A DNA stretch of 64,000 bases from Schistocerca nitens. Taxonomy: Eukaryota; Arthropoda; Insecta; Orthoptera; Acrididae. The stretch spans positions 70,196,501-70,260,500 of the forward strand of contig NC_064614.1 in assembly GCF_023898315.1 (NCBI RefSeq), given 5' to 3'. Numbering within the stretch: position 1 is the stretch's first letter; every line of letters begins with the position of its first letter. The notes under the pieces were generated by a model that saw only the letters and a program-made list of their open reading frames with translations, did not search any database and was not told the DNA's origin. This document shows, in pieces, positions 1-10,969 of this stretch. The translations under genes were made by a program, and so were the position numbers.

Positions 1-567
1 CCCTGTGTGCCTCGGTCGTATGCAGTCCTGATTGTGGCGCTCACCTGCACGGCGCCAAACACGCATACGACCATCATTGGCACCAAGGCAGAAGCGACTC
101 TCATCGCTGAAGACGACACGTCTCCATTCGTCCCTCCATTCACGCCTGTCGCGACACCACTGGAGGCGGGCTGCACGATGTTGGGGCGTGAGCGGAAGAC
201 GGCCTAACGGTGTGCGGGACCGTAGCCCAGCTTCATGGAGATGGTTGCGAATGGTCCTCGCCGATACCCCAGGAGCAACAGTGTCCCTAATTTGCTGGGA
301 AGTGGCGGTGCGGTCCCCTACGGCACTGCGTAGGATCCTACGGTCTTGGCGTGCATCCGTGCGTCGCTGCGGTCCGGTCCCAGGTCGACGGGCACGTGGA
401 CCTTCCGCCGACCACTGGCGACAACATCGATGTACTGTGGAGACCTCACGCCCCACGTGTTGAGCAATTCGGCGGTACGTCCACCCGGCCTCCCGCATGC
501 CCACTATACGCCCTCTCTCAAAGTCCGGTAACTGCACATACGGTTCACGTCCACGCTGTCGCGGCAT
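1..567 (-). CDS. Tc1-like transposase, N-terminal 189 residues, open to the window edge
   Basis: Reading leftward from an ATG at 565-567 gives 189 codons without a stop, ending at the window edge. The protein starts MPRQRGREPYVQL. A first helix-turn-helix follows (FERGRIVGMREAGWTYRRIA, about residues 16-35), then a basic linker with RRPGTGPQRR (about residues 60-69). A second DNA-binding segment (TSQQIRDTVAPGVSARTIRN) follows, then the start of the DDE nuclease fold at VVFSDESRF (about residues 151-159), whose Asp is the first catalytic acid. The second Asp and the Glu would lie outside the window. Full-length Tc1 transposases are roughly 340 residues, so about half is present. An undamaged frame this long suggests a fairly young copy, though the unseen half may be broken. 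Confidence 0.85.
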   Translation of the reverse strand, partial: MPRQRGREPYVQLPDFERGRIVGMREAGWTYRRIAQHVGREVSTVHRCCRQWSAEGPRARRPGTGPQRRTDARQDRRILRSAVGDRTATSQQIRDTVAPGVSARTIRNHLHEAGLRSRTPLGRLPLTPQHRAARLQWCRDRREWRDEWRRVVFSDESRFCLGANDGRMRVWRRAGERHNQDCIRPRHTG

Positions 568-813
568 GCTACCAGTGTTAAAGACTGCGATGGAGCTCCG
601 TATGCCACGGCAAACTGGCTGACACTGACGGCGGCGGTGCACAAATGCTGCGCAGCTAGCGCCATTCGACGGCCAACACCGCGGTTCCTGGTGTGTCCGC
701 TGTGCCGTGCGTGTGATCATTGCTTGTACAACCCTCTCGCAGTGTCCGGAGCAAGTATGGTGGGTCTGACACACCGGTGTCAATGTGTTCTTTTTTCCAT
801 TTCCAGGAGTGTA
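1..813 (-). mobile_element. Tc1-like DNA transposon, 5-prime half, cut by window edge
   Basis: The element reads right to left. Its outer end is placed at the TA dinucleotide near 812-813, where the sequence TTCCAGGAGTGTA resembles the terminal repeat I recall for an abundant locust Tc1 family. About 245 bases of GC-rich leader separate that end from the transposase start codon at 567. The other terminus lies beyond base 1. The family is a cut-and-paste transposon of the Tc1/mariner group that duplicates TA. The terminal assignment rests on memory of the family; the transposase frame is seen directly. Confidence 0.8.
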
Positions 814-1039
814 TCTTATTTGCACCATTTCAGCTGTTTGTCATAACTTTTGGTACCATTTTTGGGAAACAGCTATCTAGTAAGTTATACAACGTCAGTG
901 AAAAAAAAAGTCTACATCGCGATGATTATTTTATTGAAACCGCTGGTTTCGGCCTAGTCTCACGTCTTCTTCAAACAGAACCATCAGCGACTGAGGTCAA
1001 CTGACGGTTCTACGCATCGTAAGTCAAACGATACGGCCA

Positions 1040-1560
1040 ACAAACTCATATATTTTGATACCGGAAAACTTACTCATCAAAACCTTTAGCGTTGGCCCAG
1101 AATCATGAAATTTGGCCAAAAGCAGAATTCAGAGTGCAAACAAACAAAAAAATTACAAAACTGTGAATCTGTAATTATATTACATAAAACAAACATTTTT
1201 GTCGTTTGTTATCTGATTGTCTGTCCGTCCGTCCGTCCGTCTGGTAAGACCCCATTTTCTCGGAAAAGGGTAGACGTATAGTATTCAACATCATGTCGCA
1301 CACTAAGGTCGATAGCCCCTGGGCGGTGTAATAAATGTCAGCTTCTACGTCAATGGAATCAAAAGACAAATTCGTTTAAGTAACACCTTTTTGATAGTCG
1401 AAACATCACTCATCATACCATGTAGGATACTGCCCATGGACGTGGAATTATGAAATTAGGCAAGAAGCAAGGTTTCGCAATACTAGCACAGAAAAAAGTC
1501 AGAAAATAGTTAGTTTATAATTGTATCACCCAAAATAATATCCTTTTCCTTTGTTACCTG
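1040..1560. repeat. Two diverged direct copies of an approximately 120-bp repeat, with a CCGT microsatellite
   Basis: The block at about 1,095-1,215 (ATCATGAAATTTGGCCAAAAG onward) recurs, diverged, at about 1,440-1,560 (ATTATGAAATTAGGCAAGAAG onward). Both copies run into a TTTGTTA(T/C)CTGA motif. After the first copy there is a short (CCGT)n run at 1,219-1,242. I recognise the style as a common interspersed repeat of locust DNA but cannot name it. No coding potential is seen. Confidence 0.5.
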
Positions 1561-2039
1561 AGATTTTAAACCAAAATATTCCCTATAGTAGTCTTGAACG
1601 AACTGTGACATAAGCCCGAACAACTGGGACGTAGTAGGACATGCAGTGGTACTATGAAATAGTGCATTAATAATGGCTAGGCACTAGCCGAAATCTAGAT
1701 TGCCGAATAAAACTTGAAAGATAAGGACGACTGATTACTGTCCTCTGTCATTAGAAAGTCGTATCACTGTCGTTGAGTATACCCACATTCCTGATGATGA
1801 TTAGTGTTGTAGGGCGCACAACAACGAGGTTATCAGCGCCCGCCACATCCCTAATGGAAGGTAACTTGATGATTCTCGGCAGCCTTGGAATCCCTGGGAC
1901 CGATAAGTTGCAAATATCAATGCCGATAATATGCAAAACTGTTCGAGATTCTTGATTCCTGTAATGGATGAACTGTCAATTTTCATAATTAAGAGTCCTA
2001 CTTGAAACTGGCTACAATTTTTTTTTTTCAGTTTGCTTT
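1561..2039. other. No gene recognised
   Basis: This stretch is AT-rich and carries only short chance reading frames. The phrase near 1,680-1,710 resembles other low-grade interspersed repeats, but no family can be assigned. Confidence 0.4.
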
Positions 2040-2420
2040 CAAGTCATAGTGTATACTTTGGCTGTCCATTTCATTCAACAAGTCTCGCAATTCTTCTCTA
2101 CTTACACTAGGAATAGTAACGTCATCTGCAAATATCCTTTCACCTACCATTCTTGGACCATCCTTTTATTTCCGTCACTGCTTCTTCGGCGAATTAATTG
2201 TACAGTCAAAGCGAAAGACTCCATCCCTGTCTTATATCCTTCTATATTCGGAGCACTTCTTACTTTACCTTACACTCTTACTTCCCTTTCTTGATTCTTG
2301 TACATATCACAATTGTATTACTGGTGTCTTCTGCAGCTTACAACTATTTTCCTAAGTGCTTCAAACATCTTGCACCAGTCTGCGTTGTCGAACGCTGGTT
2401 ATAGGTCGACTAACCCTATG
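2040..2420 (-). mobile_element. LINE reverse-transcriptase fragment
   Basis: Read on the minus strand, the right end gives a motif-A-like piece, PAFDNADWCKMFEALRK, matching the KAFDNVDW core of the LINE RTs elsewhere in the window. The left part gives FADDVTIPSVSREELRDLLNEMD, motif C with its two Asp. Motif B is not legible between them, and stops and shifts interrupt the frame. It is a short, old, internally deleted fragment abutting a 5S-derived SINE on its right. Confidence 0.75.
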
Positions 2421-2424
2421 AAAA

Positions 2425-2749
2425 GGCCAATGGCCTTGCCGCAGTGGTAACACCAGTTCCCGTCAGATCACCGAAGTTAAGCGCTGTCGGCCTGGGCTAG
2501 CACTTGGATGGGTGACTATCCGGTCTGCCGAGCGCTGTTGGCAAAGCGGGGTGCACTCAGCCCTTGTGAGGCAAACTGAGGAGCTACTTGATTGAGAAGT
2601 AGCGGCTCCGCTCTCGGAAACTGACATACGGCCGGGAGAGCGGTGTGCTGACCACATGACCCTACATATCCGGATCCAGTGACGCCTGTGGGCTGAGGAT
2701 GACACGGCCGCCGGTCGGTATCGTTGGACCTTCATGGCTTGTTCGGGAG
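2425..2749 (+). mobile_element. 5S-rRNA-derived SINE (SINE3-like)
   Basis: The head carries the internal RNA polymerase III promoter of 5S rRNA: box A with intermediate element at about 2,475-2,490 (AGTTAAGCGCTGTCGG) and box C at about 2,501-2,516 (CACTTGGATGGGTGAC). The rest of a true 5S gene is not preserved, and about 220 bases of unrelated body follow, ending near GTTCGGGAGA at 2,741-2,750. This layout is that of a SINE whose promoter came from 5S rRNA. I recall this element as very common in Schistocerca. No clear target duplication was found. Confidence 0.8.
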
Positions 2750-3599
2750 AAATGTAGTTTATTTATTCCTATTCTTTATTTACGTGACCATTATGGCACT
2801 TCAACCCCAGTTCTCGATACCAGTAATATCGTACTAGTTTTCTGCGAAGTAATTGACATATTTTTGTGTCAATATTCACATTTTGTTTTATGAATGTATA
2901 GCTACTCCGATGTATCGATATATTACAGTGATATGGGTCTTACTTGGAACCGTTTTGGCGCGAATACGCACAGAGCAGTCTTTGTTTCACTTTGCAGAAG
3001 TTAAGTTGTGTCTGGTTAAAGTGGAAATTAAATATATGAAGATTGATACAAAACTGTTTTCTTGATGATGAGACAATTAAGAAGAAGTATATGTGAATTT
3101 ACAAGAAGTTTAATAAAAACGTGGATCGTGAACACCAATTCAAAAATTGTTTCTACCATACCGTTGTTCTGATCTGGGAGTGTTGGATCATTAAGAATTT
3201 CCTGAAAAACGCATTTGTTAGTTCTTCTAATATTGCTAAAATACAGATCTGGACCTTGTAGCAGTCAAAGTGGAATCACCCTAAAATCAACAAGATGAGC
3301 CATAACAACTTCGACGAAATCTACGTGGGAACCCATTCGAGATAAGTGCCAAAATTAATGACTTTCTTACAGTGATTTCATTATTTCCATTCTGACGATA
3401 CCATCCACAGTCAATAACGTTGTTGTTGCGCGATAAAGCGAACATATGCTGCGTGAGCAACATTATTAACCTGATTTCTAACCTACTTTGCAAGTGGTGG
3501 TATTGTTAGACTATGAACAGGTTATTAGCGTAATATATCGCTTTCCATCATTTTCCTTGTTAGACTGAATCTCAGACATTACCTTCTGTCATTTACCCG
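2750..3599. other. No gene recognised
   Basis: Ordinary AT-rich sequence with only short chance frames on both strands. No repeat family or RNA gene was recognised. Confidence 0.4.
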
Positions 3600-4240
3600 G
3601 TCAGCCACTGTACAGTGTGACTGATCACACTCGCCGGCCACCCTCCGCCTCTCCCCCACACAACGTGTTGCGCCCCCTCCCCGACTGTCCTGCACACTTC
3701 CCTTATACCCTGTTGCCTGGTGCGCCCACACCACTACTCCTGCCGACCGCGACCGGACAAGAGTCGCCTACGCACAGCCAAACTTGGGTGCCGGTCCTAA
3801 CACGCGCAGCCTGCGAGGCGGCAGCCAAAACTGCGCCGCGAGAATTAAATTACGGCTAAGTCGGGCCTCGCGCGCACTAATTAAAATCGCCAGCTTTAGA
3901 AAAAAGTGTGGCGCCCGAGTGCCCACGTCGGCGATATTGCCTCCGGGGACAACGGCCGGCCGGCAAATGAGCTTCCTCGGGCCGTAAACACAGCGAGACC
4001 GAAGCGCTAGGGCGGCCGTGAATTGCCGAGAGGACAGTGGACAGGAAAATGCATAATCCGGAGAAGAAAACTCTACGCCGCTAGTTGTCAAGTTTGAGCC
4101 GTGAATTGTGTTCTTGTGCTCTATTCCAAGGAGACAAATTCTAATTAGGCTAATGTGGCTGCTCTCTTCATTAATACCGGTGAAACGTCCGCAATTAATA
4201 TTTTCTTGTACAATTTCGAGAAAAAACCGCTGCAATCTTG
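3600..4240. other. CpG-rich block grading into homeodomain-site-rich DNA; possible host regulatory element
   Basis: From 3,600 to about 4,050 the base composition turns GC-rich and CpG-rich, unlike the AT-rich flanks, and no transposon family is recognisable. Several TAAT-type cores lie inside and just downstream (ACTAATTAAA at about 3,876, TCTAATTAGG near 4,140, TTCATTAATA near 4,168, GCAATTAATA near 4,192). A 168-codon frame exists on the minus strand (3,768-4,274), but it resembles no family I know. The block could be a conserved non-coding regulatory element, an unrecognised untranslated exon, or an old GC-rich repeat. Function is inference only. Confidence 0.3.
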
Positions 4241-4505
4241 CCGGACAATGGCTCAGATTATAAATAAAAGACAATAGTCCGTTGGTTCTTAATTATCAGA
4301 TGCACAAATGCTTTCACAGCTGACAAGGAACGAATATCGCAAAATGATTGCTTTCTTGGTGTAATCGACTAATAAAAGGGCAATGTAGGAAAATGTTCCA
4401 GTAATTTTGTGTGTCAAATTTTTCATCTATAACATTTGGACCCATCGTTACTAATGTGCGACTGAATTTTTCCAACAACACTAGAAATTTATAAATTAAA
4501 CCACT

Positions 4506-4887
4506 TTATTTGTTTTCTTTCTTTTGCTTGTGCCGTTTGTCCTACGGATACGCAGGGTCGGCATGGTTAATCGGATGTGGCAATGTTAGTTGAAGGGGTG
4601 GCCAGATGCCCTTCCTGCCGCCACCCCGTACCCCCCGGGAAGGAATTAGTGTACCAAAACTGTCTGCGACTAGTGTAATCCATGGAATAGTGCAAAGTGT
4701 TCAGATGTCTGCAAGCAGTGTAACTGAGGCGGGACGTGGGGATCAGCACGGTATTCATCTAGGTGGGTGTGGAAAACCGCCTAAAAACCATATCGTTAAT
4801 CCGCCGGGCGGATTCGATCCGGGGCCCGCGCCTACCCGAGTCCAGGAAGTAGCGCGTTACCGCGTTCGGCTAACCTGGCGGGTTTAC
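4506..4887 (-). mobile_element. tRNA-derived SINE with perfect 13-bp target duplication
   Basis: The minus strand begins CCCGCCAGGTTAGCCGAACG, a pol III box A, with box B near 4,808-4,818 (GGATCGAATCC on that strand). About 300 bases of body and an A-rich tail at 4,506-4,525 follow. The 13-bp sequence AAATTAAACCACT flanks it exactly at 4,493-4,505 and 4,888-4,900, a target-site duplication showing LINE-mediated insertion. The perfect duplication argues for a fairly recent event. Confidence 0.88.
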
Positions 4888-4900
4888 AAATTAAACCACT

Positions 4901-5963
4901 CATCTATGTGAAATGTATATATTATTAAATGGACAGATAAACACAACGTAAATTGGATTTAATGTATACCTTAACGGAATTTATAGTACACCATTTTGAA
5001 GCTAATACAAAATTAGATTTGATTGAGTTGATGGTTTACTGAAATAATGAACGGGACAACAGGGGAAGCCGCAGACCAGAGATTGGTTTGAATCAGAACG
5101 CGCCACTGGCTTGCGGCAGATGGCAGCCGGACTACGGGGTTATAATCTTGTAGCCGTGAGTGGTCAGCTAGAGACGACGGACTGATAACTAATGAGCCTT
5201 CCTCCCGACAGGAAGGTGGATGACACATCTCACCGCTTGTAGGGAACGGAGAATTCGTCTGCTGCAGTAATCACCTTAATTAAAGCTCATTAGTTATCAT
5301 TCCAGTCTTGGGCGACGGTATCATGGTGTTATTTTTCAACAGGGCATTGCTCACCCACGCACTGTACGTGTTTCTATGAACTCCCTGCTTAATGTTGAGA
5401 TATTTCCATGGCCTGACGGAAAATAAAGAAGCTCCCAGAAAGGAGGGGGTAATCTTCAGATCTGTCCACAGTAGAATATTTTGTAGGGTCAGCAGAGACA
5501 TAAATTACGTCCGAGTGCCAGACCAGTTTCAACGATATTGAAGGCTAACTGCAGTAGTGGTGGGCCACTTTGCCTCAAGACATGATATAAGCGCTTCAGC
5601 ATCCTTCCAACAGTATATCATACCATGCGTGCAGGCCTGACGGGTGCAGCATCGAATGCTCATGCTGCCAAATTCTTTGTAAACTTGCTTCAATTTTGCA
5701 ACTACCGAGACAATATCACACACCCTCCTACCAGCGAATTTTAATTCAGTTGTCTCCCTCTTTTCTGTGTGCTGCTTGTTTTTTGTCAGACAGTATGTAA
5801 CAAATGTGCGATCAAAATATAATCTGCATAACCAAGTGACCGAAATTCAATTGTCTTTTGCTGAAGTTCAAAATAAATTAAAATAAAAGTACTGCATTTT
5901 ATACGTTTATCATTTAGAGTATTTGTTAAATTAAATTCAGGTAAAGACTGGCGCTAAATTACA
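4901..5963. other. No gene recognised
   Basis: AT-rich with a slightly more complex segment at about 5,050-5,240. No known repeat, coding exon or RNA gene was recognised. Confidence 0.4.
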
Positions 5964-7108
5964 TATGCACTATATGATCAAAAGTATTCGGGTAACTCCA
6001 AAAACATACGTTTTTCATATTAGGTGCATTGTGCTCCAACCTAATGCCAGGTACTTCATATCAGCGATCTCAGTAGTAATTAGACATCGTGAGAGACCAG
6101 AATGGGGCGCTCTGTGGAACTCACGGACTTCGAACGTGGTCAGGTGATTATGTTACACTTGTGTCATATGTCTGTACGCGAGATTTCCACACTCCTAAAC
6201 ATCCCTAGGTCCACTATTTCCGTTGTGATAGTGAAGTGGAAACGTGAGGGGACACGTACAGCACAAAAGCATACAGATCGACTTCGTCTGTTGACTCACA
6301 GCGACCGCCGCAAGTGGAAGAGGGTCGTAATGTGTAGTAGGCAGGCATTCGGCTGCTCATAAGCCACACATCACGCCGGTAAGAGCCAAACGACGCCTCG
6401 CTTGGTGTAAGAGTAATCATTGGACGACTGAACAGTGGAAAATAGTTGTCTGGACTGACGAATCACGGTACATAATGTGGTGATCCGATGGCAGAGTGTG
6501 GCATGGCGAGTGCCCGGTGAACGTCATCTGCCAGCGTGTCTAACGGCAACAGTAAAATTCGGAGGCTGCGGTGTTATGGTGTAGTCTTGTTTTTCATGGA
6601 TGGGGCTTGCACCCCTTGTTTTTTTGGGTGTCACTATCACAGGACAGGCCTACACTGATGTTTTAAGAACTTTCTTGCTTCCCACTGTCGAAGAGCAATT
6701 CGGGGATGGCGACTGCATCTTTCAACATGATAGAGCACCTTTTCATAGTGCACGGCTTGTGGCGTAGTGGTCACACGACAATAACATCCCTGTAATGGTC
6801 TGTCATGCTCAGAGTCGTGACCTGAATGCTGTAGAACACCTTTGGGTAAGTTTGGAACGCCGACTTTGTGCCAGGCCTCACCGACTGATATCGATACCTC
6901 TCTTCAGTGCAGTACTCCGTCAATAACAGGCTGCCGTTCGCCAAGAAACCTTCCAGCACCTAATTGAAAGTATGCCTGCGAGATTGGAAGTTGTCATCAC
7001 GGCTATGGGTGGACCAATATCATATTGAATTTCAGCATTACTGATGGAAGGAGCCACATACTTGTCATTTTCAGCCAGGTGTCCGGATACGTTTGATCAC
7101 ACAGTATA
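5964..7108 (+). mobile_element. Tc1-like DNA transposon, decayed copy with terminal inverted repeats
   Basis: Left end near 5,964 (TGATCAAAAGTATTCGGG) and right end near 7,108 (reverse complement TGATCAAACGTATCCGGAC) are imperfect inverted repeats at TA sites. The transposase begins at 6,102 (MGRSVELTDFERGQVIMLHL) and its helix-turn-helix region (VREISTLLNIPRSTISVVIVKW) is clear. A DDE-domain trace follows at about 6,440-6,500 (WTTEQWKIVVWTDESRYIMW in a shifted frame). A second-Asp trace lies near 6,726 and NAVEHLW-like coding near 6,828-6,850. The coding region is interrupted by stops and shifts. Compared with my memory of the family, about 150 bases seem missing near 6,350. Non-autonomous relic. 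Confidence 0.85.
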
Positions 7109-7970
7109 CCTAGATACCGTAGCAGATATCCCAGTGTTTAAATACCAGTCGTAGACTTGGTCGATGACAATTGTTTTTAGTGTATCTTCATTTCGTAATT
7201 TATCTGTCTACTTAATTTTGACACTTGAAATGTTCTCAGTTTACTGGTTCCACATACTCGATGTCCCATGTTCATACAGTGCCGTGCCCGACTCGAAAAC
7301 TTTGGCCAATTTGTTTCTTATTTCCAAGTCAATGGTTGATTATGGAAGCTAAATCTCTCTACACAAAGATTCCTTCACTGTTCTTCGTCTATTCTGCGTA
7401 ATTGCTTGGGTAGGTGATTAATTTTCGACTTATTCTGAAGTGTGTTGTTCACAATTTTGATACTAGGAGTACTGTTATTCTCCTTGCCAGCTAACATTAC
7501 AAAGATTTTCGGGCTCACATGTCGTTTCTTTTCATCGAAAAGTCTTAGCTAAAACTCGTCTGGGGGTTGAACCGCACGTATCGCACTACACGCTCTAAAT
7601 CTGACACTTGTGCCCCTTTGGTTAAATTGTCTAGCTGATGGCACGTTTGCGAAATACGGAGTTGACATATAATAACAGTAATAATAATAATGATATAGGT
7701 CGCACAGTTGCGATTTGGTTGAAATAATGTTTATTCAGAAAGCAAAGTAATAGCGAAAGTGGTTGTACTTAGAGTTACTGTTACACCCGAGCGCATATCC
7801 ATTTGACACCGTTCGATCATTCACAATCTCATCGCGAAGTACAAGTTACCTACGCGAAATGCTAGAGTTCACTCCAGGCATGCGGCTGCTCACCGCTCAG
7901 AGACTTAAGTCCCGCGATACCACACAATGCGAAATTTTCTAAGTCGTTCCACTTCCTATCTGCCAAAAGA
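7109..7970. other. No gene recognised
   Basis: AT-rich sequence with a short (TAA)n run near 7,671-7,694. The part from about 7,690 onward, leading into the minisatellite, is more complex and may belong to an unclassified repeat. Confidence 0.35.
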
Positions 7971-8103
7971 CCGACTGTCCGCTTTCGTGTCGCAATCCGA
8001 ACTGCACCCTTTGGTGTCTCCATCCGAACTGTCCCCTTTGGTCTCTCGACCAGAACTGTCCGCTTTCCCGTCTACACGAGCACTGTACGCTTTGTCTGGC
8101 CAT
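7971..8103. repeat. 27-bp minisatellite, about five units
   Basis: Five head-to-tail units of 26-27 bp start at about 7,971, 7,997, 8,024, 8,051 and 8,078. Each has the core (A)CTGT(C/A)C(C/G)CTTT. Because 27 is divisible by three, open frames on both strands show a 9-residue periodicity (for example SELxPLVSxP on the plus strand). I do not think this is a real protein, since the frame begins and ends without recognisable domains. Confidence 0.8.
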
Positions 8104-9515
8104 GGCTTCGTTTCCAGCGCGCCGAATATCCTCCCTCAACTGAATAGGGCACTTCCCTTTCCTGAAGCCGGCCATCTGATTGGCTACAGCTTATTCTACA
8201 TTATTTACATTTTAACATATTTAAATAATCAAATCTTGACCAGTTTCACATTCTAAATAAAGTAACAATAATTTACGTTACATAATATGAGTTAAATTGT
8301 TTCACATAAAACCAACACAATTTACTTCTTAGCTATGAATGCCACGGCCAATAGCCTTTGACCAATGTGGTTTCTGATAAATAAATACAGAACAAAAGTA
8401 ACTATTATGCACTAAACTTAACAACAAATATCCTATTACCTAATGATTCAATAAGGTGTCATGCTGTCATCGTCCAATGTGTTTTCTGTGGAGGAAATGA
8501 TGATTTGTTGCTTAACTGTAAATACTGATCATTTAAATTTACTATACATCTGAAACATATAAAGTTACAGAGTTAATATTTACAACATTTGTCATTTTAA
8601 TGATGCGCTTCTGTATGAAGTGTCGATTGTTAAGATCGACCAAAACGTTCATTTTAGCATTTAGGTCTTTGTTCCAAAGTTGTTAATTTCACTTTAAGAG
8701 TAAATCCTAAACTATTATAGATACGATCAATAGTCAAGTTTTATTGGGATCACTATGAAAATTTATGGAGTATGACAGATTAGAATTAATGTTGCTTGAT
8801 TCCCTGCATTACTACAGAATTAAGTAGTTTTCATAAATGTTTCCCTTTATAGCCGATCTTAGGTCCGCCATGTTTAACACAGCTGCGTCTCCTTGGCCGC
8901 AAACGCCTTCTACTAGGATACCCTATGACGTAGGTTCTCATCTGTCTCACTCGCACACTACAGTGCTTAGGTCTCAACAGACAATAGACGCCTGTGAGCT
9001 TCCCCATCTCGTGGTGAATCAGCGCCCTTTGTGGCATGCAGTCCTGGACGACAAGGTCGGTTTCACAATTTATGAAGGCCGACTCTTTCGGCCATATTAT
9101 TTTAATGAGAGCACAATGCTCGTCAACTCACATCCTTTCTACATCACTATGTACAACCTACAAGGAGGGTGAAATCAGACTGGTCTAGAAGTTATTTCAT
9201 ACAATCTTAAGGTAGGTAACACACCTTGAATCACTCACCCCTTTCGTGGATGCAGTAAGTTAGTTTGACTGTCTTAAGTTGCATGAAACATTTTCTTGGC
9301 CAGTTTCGCTTTGTCTACAGTGTATTAGAAATCAATCGTCTACAGTTGTGACCCTCGTCCATGAGTCTCTAATATACTGAAGTCGACTACTGAACTGTTT
9401 AACTCAAGAGACTAAACCTTTTGACAAATAAAGAAATTTTAGTATGCAATCTAGAGGGCTTTATTCACAAAAGTTTAAATGAGAACTAGAGGAGATCGTG
9501 CATTCGTGGTAGTCA
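8104..9515. other. No gene recognised; possible minus-strand TATA motif
   Basis: Mostly AT-rich. Between 8,830 and 9,170 the sequence is more GC-balanced and holds a 111-codon plus-strand frame (8,837-9,172) with no resemblance to known proteins. A TATA-like GGCTATAAAGGG reads on the minus strand at about 8,846-8,857. An inverted CCAAT (ATTGGCT) lies at about 8,178. These could mark an old promoter or repeat terminus, but no transcript structure is evident. Confidence 0.25.
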
Positions 9516-10969
9516 TACACAGATGAGCCATATAATTACATCCACTACCCACCGTGCCCGACAATGGATGCCAAACGGTGGCTTTGCAGGTACATGGCGC
9601 GCTAACTAAACTACGTAAGCGGACCAGTCACTGAGAGGGATGACCATAATGGAGATATGGGCTGAATATGGGGAAATGCAAGGAGATAAAAGCCTTTGAC
9701 AAAGGGGAGATTATTATTACGCAGAGTCCGCCAGCGATAGCGTAGTGGTCAGCGCGACAGAATGTCAGTCGTAAGGGCATGGGTTCGATTCCGGCTGGGC
9801 CGGAGATTTTCTCCGCTCAGGGACAGGGTGCAGTGTTGTGCTAATCATAATCATTTCATACCCATCGACGCATAAGTCACCGACGTGGCAGCAAATGGAA
9901 AGACCAGCACCCAGCAAACGCTCCTCCCGACGGGAGGCCATAGTCACACGACATCTTTATTTTTTTTTTTTTTTTTGTTACTCAGAGCCTGAAAGCGAGT
10001 ATCTCAGAAACGACGAAGATAGCCGGATGTTCATGTGTTATTGCCGTGAACATCTACGGAAAGTTGTGGAATTACAGTGAAACTGTTACTAGATGCTAAA
10101 GGCTTGGACGTCCACGACTCATTACAAAACGTAGGGCAGGAGGCTCGCCTGCTCTGTAAAGTAAGATAGGTGGTGATCTGTGGCATTTCTAAAGAAAGGG
10201 CACAGTGCTGGTGCACGCACAAGTGTTTCGGAGCACACTGCTCATCTTACATTGTTGAACAGGAAGTTAGGCAGCAGACGATCCCTATGTGTTCGCATGT
10301 TGACTCAACGACCTCAACAATTAAGATCGCAATGGGAACTGGACCATCGGGATTCGATCGTCGTTAAATGTAATCGAGTAGTCTCTTCGAGTGAATCACA
10401 TGTTTGCTACACTAGGTCGGTGGTCGCCTCCACAAACGCCATCCTCGAGGTGAACGGCGATTGAAAACGTGCAGACCGCCAAGGACGCCGGCGGGTGGGA
10501 GCAGTATTATCGCATGGGAGAAATTCTCCTGCGTTTGCATGGGACCTGTGGTCGTAACTGAAGACGCGCTGACAAGTGCAAACCACCTGCATCCCATCAT
10601 GCATGGTGTCTTCTCTGACCGCGATATCACCTTTGAATCGTATAACTGTCCATGTCTCGGAGCCAGGACGTGCTACAGACGTTTGTCGAGCGTTATAGTG
10701 AACCCACGTTGCTGTCTCGGCGACCAAATTTCCCAGATGTAAATCCTATGGAAACAATGTAGTTCGCTATAGGGTGCCATCACCGCGTATTCAAGTCAGC
10801 GGACCCTTATTTACGCGAATTACATGATCTGATGCCACATATCTTCACAAACCTTCCAACAAACTGTCGGATCCCTGAGAAGTAGAATCAGTGATTTATT
10901 TATTTTAAAAGACGGTCGAACAAGCTATTAAGTAGATGGTCAAGATGTTTTGGATCATCATTGAATGTA
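9516..10969 (+). mobile_element. Tc1-like DNA transposon, decayed, interrupted by a SINE
   Basis: The left end near 9,516 (TACACAGATGAGCCA) and right end near 10,969 (reverse complement TACATTCAATGATGATCC) keep a weak inverted repeat at TA sites. Interior coding is recognisable in pieces: KERAQCWCTHKCF (10,190-10,230), the region around 10,240-10,470 reading LLNRKLGSRRSLCVRMLTQR, and a trace of the DNA-cleavage domain (CPCLGARTCY, 10,650-10,680). Frames shift repeatedly, so the transposase is a pseudogene. A tRNA-derived SINE sits at 9,727-9,977. Without it the element is about 1.2 kb. Confidence 0.8.
9727..9977 (+). mobile_element. tRNA-derived SINE inserted in a Tc1 element
   Basis: The head TAGCGTAGTGGTCAGCG is a box A and GGTTCGATTCC at about 9,782 is box B. 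The body carries GGAGATTTTCTCCGCTCAGG and ends in a T-rich tail at 9,958-9,976. The target duplication is TTAC(G/T)CAGAG at 9,717-9,726 and 9,978-9,987, one mismatch in ten. The same SINE family occurs at 11,294-11,521 in reverse orientation. Confidence 0.88.

Noticed and set aside
1219-1242. Link between this (CCGT)n run and the (CCGT)n in the LINE leader at 55.55 kb
   Set aside because: Simple tetranucleotide repeats arise independently and the flanks are unrelated.
2425-2545. A functional 5S rRNA gene
   Set aside because: Only the internal promoter region matches well. The sequence continues into a SINE body rather than a terminator.
3768-4274. 168-codon minus-strand frame as a host gene
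   Set aside because: Open largely because of GC-rich composition. No domain, signal peptide or splice context.
8837-9172. 111-codon plus-strand frame
   Set aside because: No homology that I can name and no supporting splice or promoter signal on that strand.
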